DNA from: Prorocentrum cordatum
Taxonomy: Eukaryota > Sar > Dinophyceae > Prorocentrales > Prorocentraceae
Assembly: GCA_963575745.1 (NCBI GenBank)
Contig: CAUYUJ010005692.1
Coordinates: 481,092 to 545,091, forward strand
DNA length: 64,000 nucleotides
Direction of reading: 5' to 3'
Part shown: positions 32,055-44,237 of the stretch, piece by piece
Layout of the letters: every line of letters starts with the position of its first letter
Numbering within the stretch: position 1 is the first letter of the stretch
Position numbers and translations under genes: made by a program
Notes under the pieces: model-generated
Told to the model about the DNA's origin: nothing
The model's input: only the letters and a program-made list of their open reading frames with translations
Databases searched by the model: none

Positions 32055-32260
32055 AAGCCCAGGCTTGTGATCGTGGGGGCAATGGAGGCACTCGGGAGGT
32101 ATCGGAGGGCGCAAAATCATTGAAAACACCAAATGAAACCTGAATCCACATACCTCTTCGCACCATCGAAAAAATAAGGAAAAACAGCCCAGCAAACACT
32201 TAAGAACTCAGCGCGCCGACGAGGGGGCCGCTGAAAAAAACGCGCGGCCCGAATTCCAGC
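32055..32260 (-). repeat. Copy 1 of a dispersed ~200-bp repeat (inverted relative to 61597-61790)
   Basis: The core is nearly identical to the reverse complement of 61691-61780. Shared blocks are TTTCATTTGGTGTTTTCAAT, GATTTTGCG, CTCCGATACCTCCCGAGT and CACGATCACAAGCC. A weaker match continues to a GAATTCGGGC plus TTTTTTTC block. The two copies lie 29.5 kb apart. Confidence 0.8.
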
Positions 32261-33848
32261 CACAATTTCGGCCAACCATACGTTTGCGCGTTGATAGAAT
32301 TGCCCTTTTCCTCTTCCGACACGGGCATTCCTGTGCGTTACATGAAATCAGGGAAAAGGGCACAGGTTGATAAGGCGGGATCGGCCGTCACAGAAAAAAT
32401 CCCTAGACGTGTTTCTTTCGGTGGCAAAGTGTCCATTGCGATGTAGCAGGCGCGGCACTCGAGCACCCATAAGGGAGCCGTCAGGGTTTCGTCGCCAGTG
32501 GCGCAACGGTCACTGGGGGGGCCAATGCGTTTTCCCAGAGGGGCATTATGGTAGGTTTCCTCCCCGCGGGCCCAGCCACCCTCCCCGAGAATTCCGCCCC
32601 CCTGGGGGCTTGATCATCGGGGTCGCGGTGCCGCGCGCGTGGTACGCGTGCTCGTTGTTGCCGACTCGTGAATCCAAACGCACCGATTTGGGGTGCACGC
32701 ATATGCACTAGGGTTGGTCCAGTCTACCTTTGTCTGAAAGAGAACGCCTATCCCTGCAGGCGCGATTGGGCGCGTAGGGCGTAGGACTACTCACGCCTCG
32801 TAAAAGCTCTGCAGTGCTTGCATTGGCCAAGAAGTCGCTGGACAAACCCGCGCCCGACTGCGTGTTATTCCCTTTCGGCGGCCCTGCAAACCCACGGGTG
32901 TTGGGCCATATTTTTTGGGGGAGGGGGGGTGGGGGCGGGGGTGGGGGCGTCGGGCCAGGGATCGCCCGCGGGCTTACCTCCCGCAGCTCCGCGCTGCGTC
33001 GCGGCCACTGTGCCGAGTTTAGCCGGGGCGGGCTGAGGGCGCAGACCCTCGGAGGTCTAGTTGTTATGCGTTCGCTGCCCCTCCTGGGGGGCCTTCGTCG
33101 TCGTGGCCAGAATTTGGGGTTAATAAGGGGCGCCCCCCATTGCCGCCCCCTCCCCCCCGCCCCCCCCCCCCCCATTCGTTTCCAGGCGGTCCCGCCCAGG
33201 CCGACGAGCCCAAACGCCCGAAACCATTAATGCGTTGGAGACATCGTCACAATCTCACCGTGAACGCAGAATGCCTTCACCGAGGGGCGCCTTCCCGAGG
33301 GCAGGCCCGTCCGCCGTGGGGGTGCATTGCCATGGGGGGTCTCCGCGGGGAGCGGGGGCTCAGCAATCATATCCCAATCCCTCCCTCGCCCCCCTTGGCC
33401 CGAGGCCATCGCGTGAACAGGGGGAAGGGGGGTGGGCGGAGGGGGATCTTGGTGGGAAAGAAGGCGAAGGACGCACGCAGATGGGGAATTCACCCACCCT
33501 CCCCCGCCCTTCCGCCGTCACCCGTGCTTGCAGCCATTTTGGCTTCCTGGAGCTTGAGCTCCAGTCGGGATGCGTCGGTGGTGGTTGAGCTGAGATACTC
33601 GTGCTATGTGGCTCTTCAAACACAGAGGCCAGCGAGGGGGAGGAGTAGGGGGATGGGGGACGGTGGGGAGCAGGGGGGGGGCGGGGGTGATGAGGGGGGG
33701 GAGTGGGGGGGGGATCACGAGGAGGACGAGGGTGATAATAAGGGGGATGAGGGGCAGAAGAGGTGGAGAAGAGGAGGATGATGCGGAAGTGGAGGGCGAC
33801 GTAGCTGAGTATTTCAGTAAGACCACCGCGCTCGCATTGCCCAGGTCC

Positions 33849-36800
33849 ATGGACGCTCGCCTTGCGAACTTGGCCCGCGCCCGCGATGTGTTGACAGAGC
33901 GTCGGCGGCAGCGCGCCGACGCCGCCGTGCTCGGGCCTGGCGCAGCAGCAGGCGCCTTGGTGCCAGCGGTCGTGGCGCCGCGGCCTCCCGAACTGACGCA
34001 AGAGACGTTCAGGCTACTGTGCGAGCCCAGGGCACCGTTCCAGACCTCTCCTTTGACTTGGGCGCTACACGTGGCTGGACGATTGGTTTCGGTGGCGCCC
34101 GACGATGACTTGGACGCCGACGTGCTCGCCATTGTTCGCGAGCAGTGCGTCGACCCGTTGTCCACGAGGTGCAAGCTACAGTCAGGACATGCGGCAAACG
34201 TGCCGCGATGGAAATTGAATTCGTCTTTGCCTTTGATTGCCTCGTGCGTATCAGCTTGTTACCGCGTGGCGGTCCATCGGCTTGTTGCTGCGATCGCGAA
34301 GATGCCAGTCTCCAAGCTCCTGTTCATCGATTCCGCCAGGTACGATGAGACGCCAATGCGGCTTACGACGAGAGAGCAGGAAGTCCGTCTTTTCTGGAGC
34401 AGAGCGCCTGGGAAGGCGATGATGCGAGCCCGCACAAGTACTCTTGCTAAAGATACGACGGTTGGCAAGTTGTTTCAAACTGAGTCTCGGTGGGGCGTCC
34501 TCTTGAAGTTCGATCTACCACCTGGGTCTTCTGATAACCCATACGTGATGATCATCGGCGAGACTGTGAATTGGATCCAGATCTTGAGCTCTACCACTGC
34601 AGAATCCCTGTATGCAGCACTTTTGACCACCGACGCCGTGACAGACGCCACCCACGCATTTAGTAATAAAGTTCGCCATGCTACGACCGACAAGTATGGT
34701 GCAAACTTAGTGGCGGAGGCTCGCATGACCAAGCACCGCAACAACACGTCGCCGACTCCGTGGTTCGGCCTCCATGAGCCATGCGATGTACATATTGTTT
34801 CTGCCGTGCACACCAAGACTTTTGCATTGACCGAGGATTTCATTTCTGGCCTTATCAACGTGAGCTTGTCGCTCGGTGGCGGTGACAACATGCGGAGATT
34901 CAGGAAATGCTTGGCAGCCGATATAGACAATAGGTTATTGATCAAATTTGGTGAGCCGCCGCCAGACGCTGTCGAATATCGCAAAGTGATCCTCTCGCTC
35001 TTCTTGGCCAGGGGGCCTCGGGCAGCCGAGCGACGGGCCTTGCTAACCAAGTGCGTGCCAGGAGATTGGAGAAACCTTGATAACATCGAGTTCTATTGCG
35101 CCCACGGGTCTCAACCAAACAGGGGAGATATCGTTTATTTGGTACAAGACGGGCTCCTTGTGGCGCTTGCTCACAGGTCTTACAGCACGTACCCGCGCCA
35201 CAGGTGGACAGGTTGTGACATCAGCACCGACGAGATTGGAATACTCGCAGCGTGTTCTGGCATCCTTGGGAGGGTGTATAAAGCGTTTCTCCAGACTTTT
35301 GCCAAGGCGAACAGGCCTGTCCGCGCCGCGGGCGAGGCTGGTGCAGCTGCAATATTGCCTCTGGCAGCGCCCGACACAGTCCCAGCCATCATGGACGCGG
35401 ATCGGCCAGTTCCCGCGCCCGCGGGCGAGGTCGGAGGCAACGCAGCCGAGGCCCCGACTGAGACGTGGCAGGAGGCGCAAGCCCGCCACAGGAGGTTAGG
35501 CGAGGCGTTCGTGGAGTCAGAGCCCCTCGGTCTACTCATGATTGCTCGGACGTGCATGGAACCATTGCGAATATTATTAGCAGCACACTTCAGGCTGGCG
35601 AGTGACAAGTGGGAACGGCAGCAACGAGCGACCGAGGTGGCGAACTCCTTCAGCCACGCCGCTGGCGGTAAGCCGCGCGAGCACCGCATCGCCATTGCAG
35701 CAGAGATGAAGCTAGAGGACGACCTCGACATGCGCCTGCGTAGTTTGATGTTTACGCCTGAACCGTGGGTACATCTGCCGCGTGAGTGGCAATCAGTTGC
35801 AGGTCGGTCTTTGATCCTGCGGATGCTCGCTCGCATTGGGTGCGCAGTGGCTGAGCTTCTCCGACTGCCGCATCGCCGTTTCCACAACCGACTCTTCATG
35901 TTACTATCGGACCCTACATTGTACGACGTTTTCAAGCACGAGCCTCGTTGTGTCTTGGGCGAGTGGAGCTACGCCATGCTTCAGCAATGGGATGAGGACT
36001 CCGACGGCGCCGATGTGCTGATGCAGCTCAGACTGTTGGCGCTTCTCATCAAGAAGGACATCAGCAAGATTGAGACCATGCACGCTACGATACGCAGACT
36101 GCTGGTGGGCATGAGTGTCCAGACGCATTCTGTGGAGGGGCCAATTCTCTGTTCGAAGTGGGTCTGTGACAACGTGAGAAGGAGGCGCATCGAGAAGACG
36201 AAGGGGAAGTTCGTGAAGCCAGCAGCCACATCAAAACAAGTTACTACAGCTAGGTCGAGGGCGCCTAAAGTTAAGAAGTGCTCAGGCGGTGGTTGTCGTG
36301 CCTACGCTAGCGTGCATCACGCGCCTGGGGGGCGACCTGACTGGGGGAGGCTATCGGCGGAGTACAACGCTCTCGCCAGAGGCAAAGGCGTACTACGTCG
36401 AGCTTGGTCGGCTGGCCACCATTGCGGGCAGGGGCATGTCAGCCACAAAGTCTGCCTTCGGGGTGACGTTCGGGAAGGCTCAGAAGGCTGCGCGGCGAAA
36501 GCTGAGACGTGCCGTGGCCGATAGAGGACGCGACCAGCTCTCGGACGAGGCATTGGTTGCCCAGCTCTCCGCCGCTGTACTCCAAGAAAGTGCTGACGGG
36601 CCTGGTGATTTTTTCCAGTCGGTTCAGTTGGTGCAGAGCCTTGCGCGGGCAGGCGCCCGCTCGTCTGGCGAGGCGTCTGCCAGAGAGGACGCGCTGATCG
36701 ACTGCGCGCTGGCCACGTTTACCCAGGACGTGGGCAACCGCCAGGTGGCGAAGTTTATGGCTGCCGCCCCCGAGCTGTCGACGTTTGCGGAGGCGCTCGT

Positions 36801-38009
36801 GGCCATCCCGCATTCTCCGTGCCCCCTCTTCGACTACAACCCCGACAGCGGCCTGGTCGGTGGCAAGATTGCGGCTTGGGCGTCCCGCCACGCCACGGAC
36901 TCGAACCTCTCGTCCGCTTTGCAGAGCGATTGGACGATGAAGACGTGGCCGATCTCTCCAGGCCCTGCGCACTGCGGTGGCGGAGAAGACGATGCAGCCC
37001 ACCTTCGACCTTCGAAGTGCCAGCTTGCTGCCGTGTGCTTGTGTTCGGAGGAGGGTGAGAACCTGGATAAGTTTTGCAAGAACTTGCTCACGGCCCTGAA
37101 GCCGATGGTTAAAGCCAAGTCGGCGGCTCGCCGCACGTTGCTCGATGGCAAGCTTGTGTGCAGACTGACGTGGACAAGGAGCGACGTCGATGACGATCAT
37201 GTTGCTGCTGCGCCTGTCGGGGCGCCGCCGCCTCCCCAGCGCCAGGGCGACGTGTGGATGCACATTGGCATGATGTACCTGAGCCCTTACAGGCCGTCGT
37301 GGCACCTGGTCGAGAGGCGGCGCGACGGCGAGGGCCTCGTGTACGGCCCTGGCATCCCCATGAAGGCGACCCGTCGGGGTAACCAGCCATATATTCTAAT
37401 TCAAGGCGTGTTGTGATGCACATTTTTTGTCTCATTCAAAATCGACCGAGCAACGTAGTTTAATTGTTATTCAGGTGTAATCGGCATTGCGGCCCATTGC
37501 AGGCGACTGGGAGGTACAACGACTTCTACTCGCCGCTTGCCGACCTTGAGCTGGACCACAGAACTTGGACACTGCGCGCGTATCAGATTTACGAGAGCGG
37601 CCAGCCGTGCGCACACTTCATCCCTGCCTACTTCGAGGTCGTTGACGTCGCGGGCACCGACGAGCGCCAGTATTGGCCGAGATTGACGCGGAGGCGGGCT
37701 GACCGACGACCAGACGACGACCCTGCTGCCCCAGGGCATGATGGGGATCATGGTGTTGGCGGCGGGCCTGGTGACGAGCTTGGCGATGAGCATGGCCAGG
37801 GTGACGACGAGGACGGCGACGAGCCCGACAAGGACGGGCTCCACGCCTTGGACGACGTGGACGCTAGCCTCGAGCTCGAGGCGCTGCTGGCGCTGAGCGA
37901 CGCCCTCGAGGAAATCCGAGCGGACCGCGGGTTCTCAATTTTTTTGACGTTTTGCGTGTCCCCGTCAGCCCATCCAGAGACGATGCGCAGGCCTTGCGCC
38001 TTGATCTAG
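33849..38009 (+). CDS. Gene A: large transposase-like protein of a multicopy dinoflagellate type, frameshifted
   Basis: ATG at 33849 follows an acceptor CATTGCCCAG. The first frame runs to 36524 and the second (from 36289) to 37365, joined by a one-base frameshift near 36370. There the sequence reads CSGGGCRAYASVHHAPGGRP, DWGRLSAEYNAL, then in the next frame SPEAKAYYVELGRLATIAGR. A GC-AG intron (37366-37502) leads to the last frame, RYNDFYSPLADLELDHRTW, with an acidic tail and TAG at 38009. The N-terminal half has FIDSARYDETPMRL (about residue 160), HATTDKYGANLVAEA (about 280) and a C-x2-H motif, PCDVHIVSAVHTKTF (about 310). This resembles the spaced Asp and CxxH pattern of RNase H-fold transposases, but I cannot fix the third acidic residue. 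The C-terminal GGxxRA ... PD ... LG-x2-AT-x-AGR block recalls a protein type I associate with other dinoflagellate genomes. The function is inferred. Confidence 0.6.
37366..37502 (+). other. GC-AG intron of gene A with terminal direct repeat
   Basis: AAG|GCGAC at the 5' end and CAG|GCGAC at the 3' end: the same AGGCGAC occurs at both borders. Both sides are phase 0, giving GIPMK|ATGRYNDFY. The intron is 137 nt and AT-richer than the exons. Confidence 0.65.
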
Positions 38010-38597
38010 GAAGTGGGGGGGGGGCATGCAATGAGACAACGGGTTGGCGAGTCCGTTGTGCCCCAAGAAGGGGGTTTGGATGAGGAGGCTGGTGAGGGGG
38101 GGGAGGAGGAGGCGGATATGGATAACGCGGATGAGGGCGAGGGAGGCGAGCGGGAGTTGGGGGAGGAATGAGGGGGGATGGTGAACATGCGGATGAGGGG
38201 GAGAAGAAGGCTAATGATAAGCATGAGGAGGAGGATGGCGGTCATAAGAGCCAGCGGCGCAGTGCTGAAGTATGGACGGCCACGCAGCGCGAGCTCCTCG
38301 CACTGCACCTGCACCCTCCTCCGCGCTCCCACGATCCCCCAGGGGAGTGCGCCAACTTGGATCATATTGGGTGCCTCAGGGAGCCTATGTGCCTCTTTGG
38401 GATCCCTCGGGGGTGGTGGCCTCTTGGATGCATGTTGGGCGCATCCTAGGGCCGCCTGGGCGCCTCTTGAGGCCCTCTTGGGGCGTTCTTGGGCAGCATT
38501 GGGTGCGCTCTTTGGGCCATATCGGCTGGGGCCGATCAAATAATTTAGGGTTCTTCAGTTCGCGCCCCCCCCCCCCCCCCACCCCCCCCCCCCCCCC

Positions 38598-38630
<33 letters not shown>

Positions 38631-41600
38631 ACCCCCAACCCCACCCCACCCCACCTCTTGAGCCACCTAAAATCCCATGGCCCATCTTGGGCCCTCTTGG
38701 AGCACCCGCGGGCATTCTTGGGGCCGTCATTGGGCTCTCTGCGGCCCCTCTCGGGGCCACATTGGGCCATCTTGGAGCCATGTTGGGGCCTCGGGAGGCC
38801 AGCGACGGCGAACGTGCCAGAACGCAAGGATCAGTTGTTTCCCTTGGATTGTTGAAAGAGCTTGGCTGCTTGGATGCATCCTTCGATGTCTCGGAGGCCC
38901 CTTGGAGCCGTATTGGGGCAGTATTGGGCCCTCTTGGGGCATCCTCAGAGCCATCTCGTGGCATCTTATGTTATATTCAGCCATCTTGGGGCTCACCTTG
39001 GGCTCTGCAAGGCGCTCTCGGGGCAGCCTTGGGCCATCTCAGGCGCCCCACCTACCAGCGAAAATCACCCTGTCCAGGCCCAGGGGGGCAGGATAGAGGG
39101 CTGGGCAAACCCACCCCCGAGGAGGAAGACACGGGTTTGAGAAGAAACCTTACTAGACCACCCACGCCCAGAGGGTTGATGTGATTAAACACGTAAGCTC
39201 TCCTCTTCCTCCGCCTCTTCCTTATCTTGCTGGCGCTGTTGCTGCTGTCGTTCCTTCTCCTCCCCCCCCTTCCTCCGCCTTTTGTTATTCATCGCACCTA
39301 CCCCCCCTCCCTCCCCCCCCTCCTCCCCCCCGCTTCCTCTCCCTCCTCCTCCTCCTCCTCGCCGCCCGTATATGCGCGGGCCGTGGTCAACGCGATGGGC
39401 CAGGCGGCCCCAGACACTCTTGCGCCCAGATGCGGGGTAGTGTCAAGCGCGCACGGCATTGAGACGGACGGTGGAGGCGCGCGGATGGCGAGGGCGGGGG
39501 GTGACGAACGGGGGCAGACGGGCAATGCAAGTGCAGGCTTGTCGCAGAGATGCGCAGCGTCGCGGAGGCGGCCGCTTCTGCGCCGCAGTCAGCACCGCTC
39601 AGCCCGCCTGCCTGCCAGCGTTCGGGCAATCGGCAGCGCTGCTGCGCCCTCCGAGGAGGCCCGCCGTCAATCACAAGGCCTGTCGGCCAGCTGTTGCATC
39701 GGTCGTCGCCCCGTCGCGCGCATCGGGGTGTCGAAGTCCGCCCGCGCGCGCGTCGGGGTCGGACGAGCGCCCTTCGGGTTGCCGCGTACGTCCTGCGGGC
39801 CCGAGGCCATCGGCGCAGCGTCACCCGCAGCCAGTCGTCAACACCTGGGACCGCCTCCCTTGTGCTACCTTGAAGCGGTGCATCAATGCGTCGGGGTCTT
39901 CTTTGGATTTGTGGCGAGGTCGCTGACCGCCGATTTCAGCGTCGGGGAACCATTGCGAGGCCATCTCGTCGGGGACTTTGTCTTCGGGCCGCCTCGCTGG
40001 CGGACCGCGGGCGTGTTCCTTGCAGCATTGGTCCACTCGGCGCGTTTCTTGCCCCTCCTGGAGTTCTGGAGCGGCGGACCGACTTATTGACATCGGGTTG
40101 CGCGACGGCGGCTGCGTCGCGCGGTATCAACGCGGGGATTCGCCCAGCGGCGCGGCGGTGCGCTCGATGAGATTCATCGGCGACGGTTTTGCAGCGGCGC
40201 GTTGCCGTGCGCTGTCCGAATTCGCAGGCTCGGCCGGTGCCGCTCGAGCGGGCGCTGCGCGTTGCCATTGTCGGCGCCGCTCAGCAGCCGAGCCGCGCAA
40301 CGCATCGTCGCGCGTCGCGCCCAGCGCGCGCGGGCCCGCGGGTTGGCGCCAACGTGTGTCGTTGCAGAACTTCGCCGCTTCATTCTGCGCTCGGCAATTG
40401 CTGCAGTGACTGCCCCCAGTTGCTCGCGCAGAATGATGCCTCGCGGCGCCGAGGGCGGGCGCGCAATGAGGTGCTCCCTGGGCGGTCGCAGTCGCGGCGA
40501 GGGCCATGGCAACTCTGGGAAGGTACATTGTCCTGGAGCAAGGGCCGCGCCCTCTGCGCGGCAAGCAAGCTTTTGCTGCGGCGGCTGCTACCGTCGGCTG
40601 CCCACGCGCGGCCGATGCATTGAATTGCGGGGTGCATCGTGTTCGGCAGCGGGCGGGAAGCGCGCGCGTTGGGTAGTCTCGGGTCGATGGGCTAACCGCG
40701 GGCGCGCACGGCGCTTAATTCATTCGGATCGGCCGCCCCGAAAACGGGAGGCGTTATCTGCGCGTTCGCAGGGTCGGCGGCCTTTGCGGGCGAGGTGGCC
40801 CCAACGCCGCGCGCGGCGCCCGCGCCGCGGGGGTGCCGCGCCGCCGAGCGCCAGCGCCCCCCGTCATAATCGCGGAGGCGGGCTTCCGCACGGCGGTCGT
40901 CGCCCACGGCGGTGCGCCGTCATCGCGCATTCGCCGTCGTGTTGCTGCAGCCGCGGCGCCGAGCAGTCTGCGGCGATGCGTTGCCTCAGTTCGTTGCGTC
41001 CAAGGGGGGCGCGCTGGGCGATTGTCGGCTGTCGACGCGGTAGCAGCAGCCCGCGAAACGCGCCAGGCGGCCTCGCTCACCATGGCGGTTCCGCGGGCGC
41101 CACGACGCGGCTCTCGCGGGCGCAGCGGCGCGGCTTCAATTGCGGTTTGTCGACGCTGGCGCTGCCGCGGCCCGTCGCCGATGTGCTTGGCGCAGCCGCC
41201 CGCGTGCCCGCGATTGCGGCGCAGCGCGCCTCATGTGTCGCGCGCCCCGTCGGCGGCGGCGCCCGACGAGCATCGCCCGTCAACGCCGTGGCGACAGCCC
41301 GCGCGAAAAGGCGACGATTCGCCGCTGACAAGGCATCGTGCTGCCCCCGTGCTTCTGCCAGCGACGCGCAGCGCGCGGCCTCCTAGGGCTACCGACTTTC
41401 GGAAATGCACGGGGTCCTTGCGGCCACGGCTCACGGGGAGCCTGCGGCGCAGCAGGCGCCCCATGTCCGGCGCCGCGCGCCGCGCCCCGACATCGCTGCT
41501 CCCGTTATCGACGCCCCGCGCCCCGCTGTAAAACACGCGCGCTGCATTTCGTCGCGGGCGGGTCTCGCTTGGGCCGCGTGGCGCGCGGGTGCGAATCATG

Positions 41601-44237
41601 GGAGAGAGGCGTTGTGTTTGTAAGCCAATTGCGTTTCGAAGCGCGTCCTGCCTTGAACGCGCTTTTTTGAGGGGGGGGGGGGGGGGGGGGGGGGCATAAA
41701 TTGGCGGCCGTTGATGACATGCGTGGCTGGCATCTCGAGATATGCGTCCTGAGGTTGGCCAGCTTTGGGTGATGCGTTTCAAACGAACGCGCTCCATTCG
41801 CCATCCCGCGCGCGGGCGCACGCTGGAAGGCGCGTTGTGCTTGTCTGCGTGTGGTGCGTGCGGTGTGTGCGTCGCGTGGTGGTGGTGGTGGTGGTGGTGG
41901 TGGTGGTGGTGGTGGTGGTGGTGGTGGTGGTGTGTGGTGGTGGTTGGTGGTGGTGTGTGTGTGGTGTGTGTGTGTGTGTGGTGTGTGATGTGCGTGGGGT
42001 GGGTGGGTCGGCGGTGGCGGTGGTGGTGGTGGCGGTGGTGGTGATGGGGCCAGGGGGTGGGGGGGGGGACGTAAGGGTGGTGGTGGTGGTGGTGGTGGTG
42101 GTGGCGGCGCGCGTGGCGGGTGGCGGTGGGCGTGGCAGGGGGCGGGGGGATGGTCGGGGGAGGGCAGTGGGGGGGGGGGAGCGGGGCGGGCGCGCGCATG
42201 GGGATGTCTTGCATTGCATTCTAGGGGGGTTGGGTGGCGCAGCCCGCCATTGGCTGTCCAATTGAAGTGCGCAGGGGTTGGGGGGGGGTGGACAAATGAA
42301 AGCATTTTGTGGGCGAGACGGCGCGGGTTCGCTTCCAAGCGGTCGGGGGGGGGGGGGGGCAGGTGGGTTCCGCGGGCGGCGCCCGCAGCTGATCAAACTT
42401 TGGCCGCCATGGCGCGGGCGGGATGCCAAGTTTGAGCGAGCCGCGGGCGGGCCGACCTTCATGGGCGCTCGCGGGCGGGCAGGTCTTGGCGGGCGCCCCG
42501 CGGGCGGGCGCGCCCAATACTGTCAATTCGCGTAGCGCAGGCATCTAGCTGAGTCTACGCGTTCGTCAGGCGGACGACCTTGCGGGGCACCATTCGGCCA
42601 AATAGCGGTGACCTCGCTCCACGATGATATTGCAAAGTGGCGGGGCATTCTTCGGGCGGGCGCGGGCAGGTCTGCAGGTCCCAGGCGCGGGCTTGGTCGC
42701 GCTGATCTGCCTTGTGTGCAAGTATTCTGGCTTGCGCGAAACTTGCCCGATGCCGTGCCAGCGTCGGCTTACATTCATCGGCGCGGGGCAGCCGCGCCGC
42801 GGCGTTAGTGCGGATGCAAGCTCATCTGCGGGCGTAGGTTGACGGGCATCTCGCCGCGGGCGGAGCAACCTTCAAGGCCTCAGGGGCATTCCGCGGGCTG
42901 GCGGGCACGCGGGGCGCTGGCGGACGCGCCGACAAGCGTTTTGGCTTCGACGGCGTTGGTTCCAACGCCTTCAGCGGGCGGAAGGCGCGGGGTGATTGGC
43001 ATCCGCTGGCTAGCCGCCACGGGTCTCTCGCTGTCCAACGGCGCGACTCTGCGTGCGCTTTGACGCCGTGAAATGGTAGCAAAGAGTATCGCCCCATGCC
43101 GCGCGAATTCGGACAGCCCTTCCCCCCTCCCCACCTTCCCCCGCGGCAACAGCAAGCGCCCTTGGCGGGGCGCGGCGGGCGACCGCGCTTATTCTGCTGG
43201 GCCGAGGCGGCATCCATGGCGTCGGTTTAGGCGAAGTGTGGTCAGTTCCATGGCGGGGGCGTTCGGGGATCCGCGCTGGCTCGTCGCGCTAGGACATCGA
43301 TGGTGAACGACGGCGCGCGTCTGCTGCCCGCTCTTTCACCGCCCAGCGACGCGCGACGTCGTCGGCCCCGACGGCGCCCAATGCGCGGCTGCTCGCCCTG
43401 AGCCAACGCGCGTTCTTGAGGCCCTGATCCGCGCGAGTGGCGCTCTGCATTTGGGCGCAGCGTTCTTCGACCGCACGGTCGAATGTTGTCTGTAGTCTGG
43501 GGCCCAGCGCGCGCGCGCCCTTCGCGTTGCGCCGCGCGTCGCTGAACGTGCGCTTTTCACAGCCAAGATTTGCACAGCTTCTCGGATCGCAACCGTTTAG
43601 GCAAATGTCGGCGCGCGTTTTTTTGTGCGCGTGGTGGGGGGGGTGGGCTGAAGTTGTTTGTTGCGCGGGCCAGGGGGGGTGGGGGGAGGGGGGGTGGGAG
43701 TTGGGGCGATGCGGAGGGAGTGCTGGCGGGGCGGGGGGTTGGGTTTGGGTTAGGTGATCCGCGAGTGACTCAGCTCAGCTGGGCCTCCCAAAGCCTGCTT
43801 ATTCCACTTGCAGAAGCATGTTGTACATAGGTCGTGTAACCGAATAGGGGGTGGTTGCTGCAGTGGGTTGTCTACTTTGCGGGGCAAAAAGGCCCTCCCT
43901 CCTTCCCCTCCTCCCCCAAGTTCCTATCCTCCTGCTCCTCCTAGTCCTCCCCGTGGGGATCTCGTCGCCATCGAGCAACAACCACTACCCAACCAGTCAG
44001 CGGTGCGTTTTTTCCCCGGGGGTCTATCATCGCCCTCGCCGTCGCCATTCATCGCCGTCGTCAGCCATCGCCACCATCTTCATCACATCGCCATCGCCAC
44101 CATAATGTAGGATACGGCGGAAGGAATTTGGAGATTCCGAAGTGGAGGAAGGTTCGAGGAGCGAAACACAACGCGGCCATGCAGCCGCCTTGCCCGAGCC
44201 AGCAGCTCGCGCGCGGTGGCGCGCGGCGGTGGTGACG
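38010..44237. other. Gene-poor GC-rich spacer with mono- and trinucleotide tracts
   Basis: Contents: purine-rich DNA to 38270; an inverted copy of the CCAAGAGGGCC modular repeat (38300-39060); a C-rich run of about 75 bp (38564-38640); GCGCG-rich DNA (39400-43400) where all six frames are Arg/Ala-rich and unconvincing; a 24-base G run (41671-41694); and (TGG)n tracts (41878-41934, 42076-42110). I find no reliable gene. The many long open frames reflect GC content above normal for coding DNA. Confidence 0.6.

Noticed and set aside
39227-41531. Long Arg/Ala-rich frames, up to 394 residues
   Set aside because: GC content is extreme, several overlapping frames are equally open, and none shows motif-like or balanced composition.
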